DNA of 64,000 bases from an uncultured Flavobacteriales bacterium. Lineage in GTDB: Bacteria; Bacteroidota; Bacteroidia; Flavobacteriales; Weeksellaceae. Of the stretch, positions 24,826-34,170 are shown piece by piece; positions within the stretch are counted from its first letter, which is position 1; every line of letters begins with the position of its first letter. The DNA is taken from the NCBI GenBank assembly GCA_937973555.1, contig CALJKL010000002.1, positions 1 to 64,000 of the forward strand. The letters run 5' to 3'. A model generated the notes under the pieces. It saw only the letters and a list, made by a program, of their open reading frames with translations, searched no databases and had not been told where the DNA came from. Made by a program: the position numbers and the translations under genes.

Positions 24826-27195
24826 ATGTTCGTCAAAAAAATATATGTAATTGTAGCAATACTTTTTACAATGCCATTTCTAATGGCGCAATATAAATTG
24901 TCTGGTGTTATTACTGATGCAGACACCAAAAAACCTATAAAAAATGCATCTGTCTCAATAGAAGATTTTAAAAAAAATACCGCTACAGATTATAATGGGA
25001 ATTATTCTTTTCAAGATTTAAAAGCGGGGCAATATTTTATTGAAGTCTCAAGCAGTAATTATAATTCTGTACTGGTTTCTATCAACGTCAAGAAAGACAG
25101 TATCATAAATTTTGCATTACAAAAATCTGCAAAAGAAATCTCAGAAATAGTAGTTACTGCAGTTACACGAGCATCTGAATTGAAAAAAATCCCTATTGTC
25201 ATAAAATCTTTAGATAGAAACCAAATCAATCAGAATGCTTCTACCAACATTATCGATGGGTTAAAAAACATACCGGGAGTTAACCAAATTACTACCGGAG
25301 CTTCCATTTCCAAGCCGGTCATTAGAGGACTTGGATATAACCGAATAATTACCTTGGCAGATGGCATAAGGCAAGAAGGCCAGCAATGGGGAGATGAACA
25401 TGGGATAGAGATAGACGATTTTTCAATTGGTAAGGTAGAAATTGTGAAAGGTCCAGGGAGTCTAATGTATGGCTCTGATGGGATTGCTGGGGTGCTGAAT
25501 TTTATTTCTCAAAAGGCGCCTTCTAATGGAATGGTAGAAAATCAATTGACCACAAATTATCAGTCGAATAATGATCTTATTGCCAATTCTTTTTCTAACA
25601 AGGGTAATAAAAACGGCTTTATATGGGAGGGAAGAATAACCAATAAAATAGCCGGAAATTATGAAAACAGATTTGATGGCAAGGTTTATAATTCTGGATT
25701 CAAAGAAAATGATGGAAACCTGTTGTTGGGGATCAATAAAAATTGGGGACATTCTTATTTCAATTTCAGCACATATAACAGCACTTTAAATATTGTAGAA
25801 GGAGAAAGGGATAACAATGGCAATTTTACTTTTGTCAACGGAAATGGAGATCAGATAACGGCTATAGATTCTGATTACAAAGGTTATAAAATAGGTTTTC
25901 CGCATCAAAAGGTGAATCATCTTCGATTTACTTTTAATAATTATTTTCACTTACAAAACGGAACCGTTAATGCAGATTTTGCCTTTCAAAAAAATAAGAG
26001 GAGAGAATTTGGTGATGCGGTGCATCCGGATAGTACAGAATTGTTTTTTGATCTGAACACCTTTAATTACAATGTAAGATATAACCTTAAAGAATCAAAC
26101 AATTGGGAAACCTCTTTCGGTGTAGGCGGTATGCAGCAGTCTAATGCCAACAGAGGATTAGAAGCTTTGGTTCCAGACTATGATTTTTTTGATGTAGGGG
26201 CTTTTGTTTTTACTCAAAAGAAAATCAATAAAAATCTCACTTTTGCAGGAGGAGTAAGATTTGACAACAGACATGTCAATTCCAAAAAAATGATGGAAGA
26301 AAATGGGGTGAAGTTTTCTGAATTTATTAAAAATTACAATGGCATCTCTGGCAGCTTGGGGCTTTCTTATCAGTTTAATACTTCATCTACCCTGAAGATT
26401 AATCTTTCCAGAGGTTTCAGAGCTCCTAATATTGCAGAATTGGCTTCTAATGGTGTGCATGAAGGAACTTTTAGGTACGAAATAGGTGATATCGATCTTC
26501 AATCCGAAATCAGCCATCAGATAGATGTGGCGTATTTTTTAAATTCAGATCATATTACGTTTGAGTTGACTCCTTTTGTGAATTATATTTCCAATTATAT
26601 TTTCACAGAAAAACTTCAGGATGTCAATGGCAATGATGTCATTATAGATCCTAATAATCCGGTTCCGGTTTTTAAATTTACACAAGGCAATGCACAGCTT
26701 TTTGGAGGAGAAGTTTTCATAGATGTTCATCCTCATCCTTTTGATTGGCTGCATTTAGAAAACTCATTTTCTTACGTTAGAGCTACCCAAAACAATCGGC
26801 CAGAGGATCAAAAGTTTTTGCCTTTTATTCCGGCTCCCAAATATAGGGGCGAAATAAAAACACAGTTTAAAACCATCAGTTCTATATTTTCTGATTTTTA
26901 TGCTAAATTTTCTGTGGATCATTATTTTGCTCAAAACAATGTTTACAGTGCTTATCATACAGAAACAGCAACACCTGCCTATACTTTATTGGGGATAGGA
27001 TTAGGGGTTGATGTTAAGGCTTTTGGCAAAAAAGATTTTTTCAATTTCCTTATCAGTGGAGATAATTTAGCAGATGTAGCATATCAAAATCATCTCAGCA
27101 GGTTAAAATATGCTCCCCTAAACCCGGCAACAGGCAGAATGGGGGTATTTAACATGGGCAGAAATTTTAGTGTAAAATTGATTGTAAATTTTTAA
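24826..27195 (+). CDS. TonB-dependent outer-membrane receptor, possibly for a metal or metal complex
   Basis: A 789-aa receptor with a signal peptide (about 1-21). It has an N-terminal carboxypeptidase-like regulatory domain (about 23-100, LSGVITDADTKKPIKNASVS), a plug domain (about 115-225) and a 22-strand beta-barrel ending in an aromatic residue (NFSVKLIVNF). The plug contains RGLGYNRIITLADGIRQEGQ, then QWGDEHGIEID and VEIVKGPGSLMYGSDGIAG. The QQWGDEHG segment is reminiscent of ZnuD-like zinc or heme receptors. With the His-containing small gene upstream, a metal substrate is my best guess. It does not pair with a SusD gene, so a glycan role is unlikely. Confidence 0.9.
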   Translation: MFVKKIYVIVAILFTMPFLMAQYKLSGVITDADTKKPIKNASVSIEDFKKNTATDYNGNYSFQDLKAGQYFIEVSSSNYNSVLVSINVKKDSIINFALQKSAKEISEIVVTAVTRASELKKIPIVIKSLDRNQINQNASTNIIDGLKNIPGVNQITTGASISKPVIRGLGYNRIITLADGIRQEGQQWGDEHGIEIDDFSIGKVEIVKGPGSLMYGSDGIAGVLNFISQKAPSNGMVENQLTTNYQSNNDLIANSFSNKGNKNGFIWEGRITNKIAGNYENRFDGKVYNSGFKENDGNLLLGINKNWGHSYFNFSTYNSTLNIVEGERDNNGNFTFVNGNGDQITAIDSDYKGYKIGFPHQKVNHLRFTFNNYFHLQNGTVNADFAFQKNKRREFGDAVHPDSTELFFDLNTFNYNVRYNLKESNNWETSFGVGGMQQSNANRGLEALVPDYDFFDVGAFVFTQKKINKNLTFAGGVRFDNRHVNSKKMMEENGVKFSEFIKNYNGISGSLGLSYQFNTSSTLKINLSRGFRAPNIAELASNGVHEGTFRYEIGDIDLQSEISHQIDVAYFLNSDHITFELTPFVNYISNYIFTEKLQDVNGNDVIIDPNNPVPVFKFTQGNAQLFGGEVFIDVHPHPFDWLHLENSFSYVRATQNNRPEDQKFLPFIPAPKYRGEIKTQFKTISSIFSDFYAKFSVDHYFAQNNVYSAYHTETATPAYTLLGIGLGVDVKAFGKKDFFNFLISGDNLADVAYQNHLSRLKYAPLNPATGRMGVFNMGRNFSVKLIVNF

Positions 27196-27272
27196 TTATT
27201 CTTCTGCGGTTTTATCCTTTGAAAGAATGTGTAATCTTTTGTAATTCTATTTGTAAGAACTATTTTTTTTAG

Positions 27273-27280
27273 TACTTTTG
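27273..27280 (+). promoter_or_regulatory. promoter of tig (-7 TACTTTTG, -33 TTG)
   Basis: The -7 element TACTTTTG is preceded by TTG at 27251-27253 with a 19-bp spacer, matching the Bacteroidota -33/-7 consensus. It lies 21 nt before the tig start and excludes the upstream in-frame start at 27278. Confidence 0.65.
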
Positions 27281-27301
27281 CAACTCAAAATTTTTAACAA
27301 A

Positions 27302-28636
27302 ATGAATGTTACAAAAACCAATCATGACGAAGTAAGTGCTTTGCTTACGGTTACTTTAAATAAATCTGATTACCAAGAGAAAGTTGAGAAACAACTGATC
27401 AATTATGCTAAAAATGCTACTGTTCCAGGGTTTAGAAAAGGAAAAGTGCCATTGAGCATGGTAAAAAAACAATACGAAGCAGGAATTGCTTTTGAAGAAA
27501 TCAACAAGCAGGTATCTGATGCGTTGAACAACTATGTAAACGATAACAAAATAAGATTGGTTGGTCAGCCTGTACCGGTTCCGATGAACGAATTAGACTA
27601 CAATGCAGATGAAATTTCTGTAGGTTTCGAAATTGGTTTCGAACCAGAATTTTCTGTTGATTTAGCCAAGTTTACAGCACCTCACTATAAAGTAGAAGCA
27701 TCTAAAAAGGAAATCACTCAAAGCATTGAAAATATGCAGAAAAGATTTGCCTCTAAAGATCCTCAAGATAAAGCAACCAAAGATTCTTACATCACATTGT
27801 CTATTGCTCAGGTGGTAGAAGCTGATGCTGAAGGAGAGCACAACCACCCACCAAAAACTGTAGCCGTTTCTGCAGAACAGAAAGAAGCTTTTGGGTTGGT
27901 GAAATCTCAAAAAGTAGGTGGAGTAGTGAAGTTAACTAAAACTCAGTTGACAGAAAACGAAGATTTGGCTAAAGATCTTAACTATGATGCTCATGAGTTG
28001 GGTCACATTCATCATGAAGAATTAGAAGCTACTGTAACGGAAATTTATAAATTAAACCTTCACGAATTGAATCAAGAATTATTTGATAAAGTATATGGAG
28101 AAGGTAACATCAATTCTGAAGACGAGCTTAAAGAAAGAGTGAAAAAAGAATTAGATGAGTATTTCCAGCAAAATGCAGATATTCACTTTGTGAATAAAGT
28201 ATTGGAAAGTGTTAACGAAAAAACTGAAGTTCAGCTTCCTGAAGCTTTCTTGGTAAAATGGTTACTATTCTCTAATCAAAATATTACTACAGAAGAGCAG
28301 GCAAAAGAAATTTTGGAAGCAGAGAAATCAATCATCAAAAATCAAATCATCGAAGGAAGATTATTCCAAGATTATGATGTGAAGGTAGATTATACAGATG
28401 TTTTGGCTCAGGCAGAAGTATTGGTAAACAACCAATTGGCAATGTATGGCATCCATAATCTTCCACAAGAAGAAGTGCAGAAATATGCGGTGGAAATGCT
28501 GAAACAAGAAGAGCAAGTGAGACAGATTTCTCAAGAAGTAGCGATGAATAAATTGAAAGACATCGTTTTAGAGAAAGCGAAAAAGAAAGAAACTAAAATC
28601 AGCCACGACGATTTTTTAGCAGAATTAAAGAAATAG
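27302..28636 (+). CDS. tig: trigger factor
   Basis: A ribosome-bound chaperone that shields nascent chains. About 444 aa, in the range of the family. The N-terminal ribosome-binding domain (about 1-120) has the signature VPGFRKGKVPLSMVKKQY, close to the GFRxGKxP consensus that contacts the ribosome. The middle PPIase-like domain (about 150-240) has an insertion rich in His and Glu (AEGEHNHPP, HELGHIHHEE). The rest is the helical C-terminal arm domain. The longer open frame from 27278 is rejected because it begins inside the promoter. The gene is followed by a strong terminator. Confidence 0.95.
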   Translation: MNVTKTNHDEVSALLTVTLNKSDYQEKVEKQLINYAKNATVPGFRKGKVPLSMVKKQYEAGIAFEEINKQVSDALNNYVNDNKIRLVGQPVPVPMNELDYNADEISVGFEIGFEPEFSVDLAKFTAPHYKVEASKKEITQSIENMQKRFASKDPQDKATKDSYITLSIAQVVEADAEGEHNHPPKTVAVSAEQKEAFGLVKSQKVGGVVKLTKTQLTENEDLAKDLNYDAHELGHIHHEELEATVTEIYKLNLHELNQELFDKVYGEGNINSEDELKERVKKELDEYFQQNADIHFVNKVLESVNEKTEVQLPEAFLVKWLLFSNQNITTEEQAKEILEAEKSIIKNQIIEGRLFQDYDVKVDYTDVLAQAEVLVNNQLAMYGIHNLPQEEVQKYAVEMLKQEEQVRQISQEVAMNKLKDIVLEKAKKKETKISHDDFLAELKK

Positions 28637-28664
28637 TTTAAAGTTTAACTATTGAATCATACAG

Positions 28665-28697
28665 AACTGTCCTGCCATTTGCGGGACAGTTTTTTTA
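28665..28697 (+). terminator. intrinsic terminator of tig
   Basis: Stem AACTGTCC / GGACAGTT and a run of seven T. It lies inside the open frame upstream of the next gene, which argues that the next gene starts after it. Confidence 0.85.
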
Positions 28698-28723
28698 TTT
28701 TAAAAAACCTTATCTTTACTCTA

Positions 28724-30337
28724 ATGTTATTGATCCTGATTTCCATTCTTTTCATTTTGCCGGTTTTTGCTGGTTTTGGCGAGTTTTTCCGAAAGGTTTT
28801 CGGGGAAATTTGGGAAGGTGTCTTCGGAAAGATTTTCGCAGGGATTTTTCTTTTGACGATGATTTGGCAGATATTGGCTTTCTTTTTTCCGCTAGATGCT
28901 TGGGTAGAAGGCTTCAGTTTAGCAGCGGGAATTTCAAGTTTTTTTTATTTCAAAACCTATCAGGATTTTCTGAAATTCAGCCAAAATGAAACCATCAAGT
29001 TGATGGCCGTGGTATTGTTAATCGCCTTTTCCGGAAGTTATTATCCCTTTATTTTAGACCATTTTGGGTATTATGTTCCCAGCATCAATTGGCTCAATGA
29101 ATTTGGCTTAACCAAAGGCTTGGGAAACCTTAGTTTAATCTATGCACAGATGTCCGTTTGGCATATTTTTCAGGTTGGTTTTTCGCATTTTTCCGATGTT
29201 TTTTTACGGTTGAATGTAGTTTTTTTGGCGGCTTTTAACTTGTATGTTTTTGAAAAAAAGGCATGGCATTTATTGTTGGTTTCACCTATTTTTTTATTGT
29301 TTGTGCAATCTCCAAGTCCAGATTTACCTGCAATTGCCCTTTCTTTAATTGTTTTGAATGAAATATTGAACAGCAATAAAAATGCAAAATGGCTTTTTGC
29401 TTTTTCAGTATTTGTATTTACCATAAAACCAACCATGGTTTGGCTGCCAATTTTTGTTTTTTTGAATTTTTTCAAGAAAGAAAATATAAAGTTTTTGGCA
29501 ATCGGAATTGCTGTTTTAGTGGTCTATATTTTTAAAAATATTTGGCTTTTCGGATATCCTTTTTTTCCTGTTCAATGGGGGAGTCTGGGTGTAGAATGGC
29601 TGCCCAATGCTGAGGTGTTGAAGCATTCTTCCGAAGTAGCAGTTTTGAAAACCTATGACATGAAATTCAGCATGGCCGAAATTCAGAGGTTTACCACTTG
29701 GGATTATATTTATAATTGGTTAACGATTGATTCCTATAAAAAATACATCCATATTGCATTCATTTTTTCATTGCTTTTTTTGGGAATCTATTCCTTAAAA
29801 AAGAAAGATAAAATGCTGTTTTTTTTATTTTTGGCCATATTGATCAAAAGCATTTTGGTACTTGTTTTTTCAGCACAGTTTAGATTCTTTTTAGAGGTCT
29901 TTTTTGTGATTTTCATCGTCGTTTTTCAGGGGAAAATTAAAGAAAAATGGGCGGTTTCGGGTTTTGGAATGGGTGCATTGGTGATTTTGTTTTTCCTTAG
30001 TTTTCCAAAAGTTTTGCAGTCTCAGATTTATTCTTTTAAACTCGGTCATTATATGAAAGGATTTGTCAAAACACAGGTGTACAAACCGGCATATTTTGAA
30101 TTGAATTCCTTTAAAAATTATCAAATAGGAAATCTTAAATTCAATGTACCTAATTACGATTTGTGTTTTGATACTCCTCAGCCGGCTCTTTCTTTAAGTG
30201 AATTGATGGTTTATGAAAAGGCCAGTGTCTTTCCACAAAAAATCGGAAAAGAGGTGAATGAAGGCTTTGTCTGGAAAAAACTTTCTTCAAAAGAAAAATT
30301 AAAACTAAAATCAATAATTAAAAACATTGAAAAATAA
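28724..30337 (+). CDS. polytopic membrane protein (LIC_10190-like), unknown function
   Basis: About 537 aa with a dozen or more hydrophobic segments from residue 1 to about 450, then a soluble C-terminal tail. Segments such as [17 protein letters not shown] and [16 protein letters not shown] resemble the LIC_10190 group of membrane proteins, which have a general GT-C glycosyltransferase look; I hold this assignment loosely. The frame is open upstream from a TTG at 28652, but that stretch contains the tig terminator, so I start at the ATG at 28724, preceded by a TATCTTTA element at 28711. It may act in surface polysaccharide work, but no neighbour supports this. Confidence 0.72.
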   Translation: MLLILISILFILPVFAGFGEFFRKVFGEIWEGVFGKIFAGIFLLTMIWQILAFFFPLDAWVEGFSLAAGISSFFYFKTYQDFLKFSQNETIKLMAVVLLIAFSGSYYPFILDHFGYYVPSINWLNEFGLTKGLGNLSLIYAQMSVWHIFQVGFSHFSDVFLRLNVVFLAAFNLYVFEKKAWHLLLVSPIFLLFVQSPSPDLPAIALSLIVLNEILNSNKNAKWLFAFSVFVFTIKPTMVWLPIFVFLNFFKKENIKFLAIGIAVLVVYIFKNIWLFGYPFFPVQWGSLGVEWLPNAEVLKHSSEVAVLKTYDMKFSMAEIQRFTTWDYIYNWLTIDSYKKYIHIAFIFSLLFLGIYSLKKKDKMLFFLFLAILIKSILVLVFSAQFRFFLEVFFVIFIVVFQGKIKEKWAVSGFGMGALVILFFLSFPKVLQSQIYSFKLGHYMKGFVKTQVYKPAYFELNSFKNYQIGNLKFNVPNYDLCFDTPQPALSLSELMVYEKASVFPQKIGKEVNEGFVWKKLSSKEKLKLKSIIKNIEK

Positions 30338-30340
30338 TTT

Positions 30341-30396
30341 CCACAGATTTCAAAAAAAATCAGAATTATATCTGAAAATCTGTGAAATCTGCGGGA
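30341..30396. repeat. intergenic inverted repeat (CCACAGATTT type)
   Basis: The left arm CCACAGATTTCA and the right arm TGAAATCTGCGG, with inner ATCAGA / TCTGA pairs, can form a long imperfect hairpin between the membrane gene and aroC. Sequences of the type TCTGTGAAATCTGTGG are familiar dispersed intergenic repeats in flavobacterial genomes. Confidence 0.5.
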
Positions 30397-30403
30397 AAAA
30401 AAA

Positions 30404-30411
30404 TAACTTTG
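30404..30411 (+). promoter_or_regulatory. -7 promoter element (TAACTTTG) of aroC
   Basis: Exact TAnnTTTG ending 5 nt before the aroC ATG. It fixes the start and suggests a leaderless mRNA. Confidence 0.5.
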
Positions 30412-30416
30412 CTTTT

Positions 30417-31478
30417 ATGAATCAATTAGGAAATTTTCTTACCCTTTCTACTTTCGGGGAAAGCCATGGCGCCGCTTATGGCGGAATTTTAACCAATTTC
30501 CCTGCTGGAATAGAAATTAATTTTGACGAAATTCAGCATCAGCTAGACCGCAGAAAACCAGGTCAGTCTACCATTGTTACCCAAAGAAAAGAAAGCGATA
30601 CTGTGAAATTTTTGTCGGGGATTTTCGAGGGAAAATCTACCGGAACACCTATTGGTTTTATCATTGAAAACGAAAATCAAAAATCGAAAGATTACGAACA
30701 TATTAAAGACAATTTCCGTCCTTCGCATGCCGATTTTACCTATGACCAAAAATTTGGCATCAGAGACCACAGAGGCGGGGGTAAATCTTCTGCCCGCGAA
30801 ACCATCAATTGGGTGGCAGCAGGGGCTTTGGCCAAATACATCTTGCCAAAAGAAGTGGAGATTTCAGCTTATGTTTCTTCGGTAGGAGAAATTTACTGCA
30901 TGAAACCGTATCAAGAATTAGATTTTTCTAAAACCGAAGATAACGAAGTGCGTTGCCCCGATGCGGAAACTGCAGAAAAGATGATTGCTAAAATCAAAGA
31001 AATTAAAAAAGAGGGCAATACCATCGGCGGAACCATTACCTGTGTTATCAAAAATCTTCCTGTAGGCATTGGCGAGCCTGTTTTCATGAAGTTACAAGCA
31101 GAATTGGCAAAAGCCATGTTAAACATAAACGCTGCAAAAGGATTTGAATACGGAAGCGGATTTTGTGGTGCCGAAATGACCGGCAAAGAGCACAATGATT
31201 TGTTTAATGAAGATTTTACCACCAAAACCAACCTTTCCGGAGGAATCCAAGGTGGAATTTCTAATGGAATGGATATCTATTTCAGAATTGCCTTCAAACC
31301 AATTGCTACTATTTTAAGGCCTCAGGCAAGCATAGACAAACATGGTAATCCTGTAACGGTAGAAGGAAAAGGAAGGCATGATCCTTGCGTTTTACCAAGA
31401 GCTGTTCCGGTGGTAGAAAATCTTGCTGCCTTTGTTTTGGCAGATTTGTTTTTGATCAATCAATTAAGAAAAATCTAA
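30417..31478 (+). CDS. aroC: chorismate synthase
   Basis: Converts 5-enolpyruvylshikimate-3-phosphate to chorismate using reduced FMN, the last step of the shikimate pathway. About 353 aa, full length. Signatures: [20 protein letters not shown] (about 8-27), the [17 protein letters not shown] segment, [20 protein letters not shown] and [10 protein letters not shown]. The frame is open from 30327, but the first 30 residues come from an intergenic repeat and do not fit the family, so I use [18 protein letters not shown] at 30417. The other aro genes are not nearby. Confidence 0.97.
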   Translation: MNQLGNFLTLSTFGESHGAAYGGILTNFPAGIEINFDEIQHQLDRRKPGQSTIVTQRKESDTVKFLSGIFEGKSTGTPIGFIIENENQKSKDYEHIKDNFRPSHADFTYDQKFGIRDHRGGGKSSARETINWVAAGALAKYILPKEVEISAYVSSVGEIYCMKPYQELDFSKTEDNEVRCPDAETAEKMIAKIKEIKKEGNTIGGTITCVIKNLPVGIGEPVFMKLQAELAKAMLNINAAKGFEYGSGFCGAEMTGKEHNDLFNEDFTTKTNLSGGIQGGISNGMDIYFRIAFKPIATILRPQASIDKHGNPVTVEGKGRHDPCVLPRAVPVVENLAAFVLADLFLINQLRKI

Positions 31479-31498
31479 TTTTATAGCGCATAAATAAG

Positions 31499-32056
31499 AT
31501 GAAAAAATATTGGCAACAAGCCGTTACTTTTGAAGAATATTTACTCGAAACAGAACGCAGAATCCAAGTTCAGGATCCTGCAGACGATCATAATGAATAT
31601 TATGAATTGGGGTTGCAAAGAATGCACAGAACGCTGAAAACATTTAAGCGTGAAGAGGAAACTTTAACCCAATTAAAGGCCAAAAACTTTAAGGGTAAAA
31701 TTTTAATTATTTCTGAGCCTTGGTGTGGCGATGCTAGTGCTACCGTTCCAGCTTTGGCGAAGTTTTTTGAAGGCGAAAATGAAGTGAAGATTTTCTACAG
31801 AGATTCAGACACATCGCTTATTGATCAATTTTTAACAGATGGCAGTCAATCCATTCCCAAGGTTTTGATTTTGGATGAAAATGATGAATTAAAAGCCGTT
31901 TGGGGGCCTAGACCAAAGCATGGCACCGAATTGTTGAAAAAATTCAAAGCTGACCCGGAAAATTATCCTCGCGAAGAATTTTATAATGACCTGCAGGTAT
32001 ATTATGCCAAAAACCGTGGTAAAGACGTAATTGAAGAAATTTTAGAATTGATATGA
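31499..32056 (+). CDS. thioredoxin-fold protein with a single active-site Cys
   Basis: A 185-aa cytoplasmic protein of the Thioredoxin_9-like group. The active-site region reads IISEPWCGDASATVPAL (about 71-87), so WCxxC is replaced by WCGDA with only the first Cys. This form is common in the group and suggests monothiol chemistry. A conserved cis-Pro region, QSIPKVLILDENDE, follows. It overlaps the next gene (TlpA-like) by 4 bp, so translation is probably coupled. A role in low-molecular-weight thiol redox is possible but unproven. Confidence 0.82.
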   Translation: MKKYWQQAVTFEEYLLETERRIQVQDPADDHNEYYELGLQRMHRTLKTFKREEETLTQLKAKNFKGKILIISEPWCGDASATVPALAKFFEGENEVKIFYRDSDTSLIDQFLTDGSQSIPKVLILDENDELKAVWGPRPKHGTELLKKFKADPENYPREEFYNDLQVYYAKNRGKDVIEEILELI

Positions 32057-32610
32057 ATTTCCTGAAAAAAAACTGGCTTACGCTATTGTTGACTACCTTT
32101 TTATTGGCAGTCTTATTAATCCCAAGTTTTAAAGAATTTGTAATTCGTCAGATTTTGATGAAACCCTCTTTAGAAAAAGTAGAAAACGAAATCACTTTTA
32201 CTCCGGAAGAAATGAACCTTCCGCTAAAAGGCATCAATGTGCCCGATGCTAATTTGGCAGATTTTAAAGACAAAGTGGTATTTCTCAACTTCTGGGGAAC
32301 CTGGTGCCCGCCATGCAGGGCAGAGTTTCCTACGGTTCAGAAATTATATGATGCCAAAAAAGATAAGGTGCAGTTTTTACTCATTGCCATGCAGGATGAA
32401 GAAGCGCAAGTGAAAAAGTTTTTAGCAGAAAACCACTACACTACCCCCGTATACATAGCCGCCGGGCCTATTGCCGAAAAAATGTTACCTCAATCTTTTC
32501 CTACCACTTTTATATTAGGAAAAAAAGGTAGAATTTTGCAGAAAGAAGAAGCCGCAAAGGATTGGAGCTCAGATGCTGTACAACAATTTTTAGATGCTAT
32601 TTCTAAATAA
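32053..32610 (+). CDS. membrane-anchored TlpA/ResA-like thiol-disulfide oxidoreductase
   Basis: A 185-aa protein with one N-terminal transmembrane anchor (about 8-25, TLLLTTFLLAVLLIPSF) and a periplasmic thioredoxin domain (about 65-185). The redox site is FLNFWGTWCPPCRAEFPTVQ, with an intact CxxC (CPPC), and the cis-Pro region is QSFPTTFILGKKG. It is a ResA/TlpA-type reductant of periplasmic disulfides, often linked to cytochrome c maturation. It is translated together with the upstream thioredoxin-fold gene (ATGA overlap). Confidence 0.88.
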   Translation: MNFLKKNWLTLLLTTFLLAVLLIPSFKEFVIRQILMKPSLEKVENEITFTPEEMNLPLKGINVPDANLADFKDKVVFLNFWGTWCPPCRAEFPTVQKLYDAKKDKVQFLLIAMQDEEAQVKKFLAENHYTTPVYIAAGPIAEKMLPQSFPTTFILGKKGRILQKEEAAKDWSSDAVQQFLDAISK

Positions 32611-32688
32611 ATATGACAAAATTTCCTTTGTGAATAGTGGCAAACAATTTGTTCAGAATTAAACATCAATAAAATATATATTCAAAAG

Positions 32689-33027
32689 ATGAAAAAATTT
32701 AGGGTTCTATTCCAGGCTTTTGGTAAAAACGGCATTTTTGCAAAAATGCCCCATATCATAAGAATGGTAAAGGCCACCAAACGAGGAGAATATAAGATGA
32801 GTAAAAAATCATTAATAATATCGTCTCTTGCCATTATATATGTACTTTCTCCACTAGACATCATCCCAGATTGGCTGCCATATATAGGTGCTTTAGACGA
32901 TGTGGCACTCCTTACCTTGGCCATTCCATTTATCATGAAAGAAGTAGATAAGTTTTTGGCATGGGAAGAAGAACAAAAAAAGAAGAGTAATTCTACAGGC
33001 ATCGTTGATGCCCAAATTGTGGATTAA
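32689..33027 (+). CDS. DUF1232 (YkvA-like) small membrane protein
   Basis: 112 aa. The DUF1232 signature is clear: SLAIIYVLSPLDIIPDWLP (about 51-69), then YIGALDDVALLTLAIPFIM, the typical pair of hydrophobic hairpins. The N-terminus is basic. The family is widespread in bacteria and its function is not established. It is followed by a good terminator, and the gap before it is 78 bp, so it may have its own promoter. Confidence 0.88.
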   Translation: MKKFRVLFQAFGKNGIFAKMPHIIRMVKATKRGEYKMSKKSLIISSLAIIYVLSPLDIIPDWLPYIGALDDVALLTLAIPFIMKEVDKFLAWEEEQKKKSNSTGIVDAQIVD

Positions 33028-33046
33028 ATTCATTGTGTTTTTTTAG

Positions 33047-33084
33047 AAATCGTTTCAGGTGGGTAATCTGAAACGATTTTTTTT
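33047..33084 (+). terminator. intrinsic terminator
   Basis: Stem AAATCGTTTCAG / CTGAAACGATTT followed by eight T in a row. It closes the DUF1232 gene. Confidence 0.88.
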
Positions 33085-33109
33085 GCGCAAGACATTTTAT
33101 CAAAATTCA

Positions 33110-33180
33110 TTTTCAGTCCGCCTACGGTTCCCGCACCATTCCTTGGCCGCGCTTGCTCCACCTCCGTCGGTGCGTGTTGT
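33110..33180. repeat. GC-rich intergenic segment, possible dispersed repeat
   Basis: About 70 bp of markedly higher GC than its surroundings, with inverted CGCACC / GGTGCG arms, lies between the DUF1232 terminator and the miaA promoter. The segment (GCCTACGGTTCCCGCACC, later CTCCACCTCCGTCGGTGCG) looks like a dispersed repeat, not coding sequence. Confidence 0.45.
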
Positions 33181-33210
33181 ACTTTTCTGTGGAATTAGGA
33201 AAAATTCCAC

Positions 33211-33218
33211 TATTTTTG
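33211..33218 (+). promoter_or_regulatory. -7 promoter element (TATTTTTG) of miaA
   Basis: Exact TAnnTTTG, 9 nt before the miaA ATG. Confidence 0.5.
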
Positions 33219-33227
33219 CGCAGTACA

Positions 33228-34139
33228 ATGAAAAGACTCATTTCCATTATCGGTTCCACCGGAATCGGCAAAACAAAACTAGCCATCGAAATCGCCAAAC
33301 ATTTCGATACCGAAATCATATCCTGTGATTCTCGGCAGTTTTTCCGCGAAATGAAAATCGGTACTGCCATGCCTACAGAAGAAGAGTTGGCGCAGGTAAA
33401 ACACCATTTTGTAGGAAATCTTTCGGTAACGGATTATTATTCCATAGGGCAATACGAAACCGAAGCTTTGGCCAAAATAGAAGAACTCTTTCAAGAAAAA
33501 GACGTAGTGGTTTTGGTGGGCGGTAGTATGATGTACGAAAAAGCAGTAGCCGAAGGCCTTAATGATTTGCCTTCTGCAAATGCAGAAAACCAGCAAAAAT
33601 TAGAAAAAATCTGGAAAGAAGAAGGGCTAGAAAAACTCCAAGACCTACTTAAAGATTTAGACCCAGAATATTTCAACATCGTTCACAAAGAAAACCCGAG
33701 AAGGCTCCTAAGAGCTATAGATGTGATCTGGCAGACCGGGCAAAAGTTTTCAACTTTAATTGCAGAGCCTACCCACAAAAGAAATTTTGAAGTACATAGA
33801 ATAGGGATTAAAGCCCCCCGCGAAATCATGCATGAAAGGATTAATCTTAGGGTAGACCAAATGCTCAAAAACGGATTGATAGAGGAGGTGAAAACATTAG
33901 AACCTTATCAGGATTTGGTGCCTTTGCAAACCGTAGGCTACCAAGAAGTCTTCAAGTATCTGAACGGAATGTGGGACTTGGATTTTGCTATAGAAGAAAT
34001 CAAGAAAAACTCCAGAAGATATGCTAAGCGACAGGAAACCTGGAACCGCAAACTAGAAAATGTAGACTGGCTAGAATATGACTATACCCAAAACCAACTG
34101 CAAGAAATCATAGAAAAAATAAAAGCATCAGAGGTCTGA
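33228..34139 (+). CDS. miaA: tRNA dimethylallyltransferase
   Basis: Transfers the dimethylallyl group to N6 of A37 in tRNAs reading codons that start with U. About 303 aa. Motifs: the P-loop SIIGSTGIGKTKLAIEIA (about 5-22), the conserved EIISCDSRQFFREMKIGTA, then HHFVGNLSVTDYYS and VVLVGGSMMYEKA. The frame is open from 33153, but the start at 33228 (MKRLISIIGSTGIGKT) matches the family and follows the promoter. The stop codon lies inside the terminator hairpin at 34121, so the last residues are encoded by the hairpin stem. Confidence 0.96.
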   Translation: MKRLISIIGSTGIGKTKLAIEIAKHFDTEIISCDSRQFFREMKIGTAMPTEEELAQVKHHFVGNLSVTDYYSIGQYETEALAKIEELFQEKDVVVLVGGSMMYEKAVAEGLNDLPSANAENQQKLEKIWKEEGLEKLQDLLKDLDPEYFNIVHKENPRRLLRAIDVIWQTGQKFSTLIAEPTHKRNFEVHRIGIKAPREIMHERINLRVDQMLKNGLIEEVKTLEPYQDLVPLQTVGYQEVFKYLNGMWDLDFAIEEIKKNSRRYAKRQETWNRKLENVDWLEYDYTQNQLQEIIEKIKASEV

Positions 34140-34146
34140 TGCTTTT
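34121..34146 (+). terminator. intrinsic terminator overlapping the miaA stop
   Basis: Stem AAAGCATCAGA / TCTGATGCTTT with a 2-nt loop and T-run. The TGA stop of miaA (34137-34139) lies in the descending arm. Confidence 0.85.
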
Positions 34147-34170
34147 TGTGATTAATTGTGAAATGTTTAA

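Noticed and set aside
28652..28723. Longer N-terminus of the membrane protein starting with TTG
   Set aside because: It would contain the tig terminator hairpin, so it is unlikely to be translated as part of this protein.
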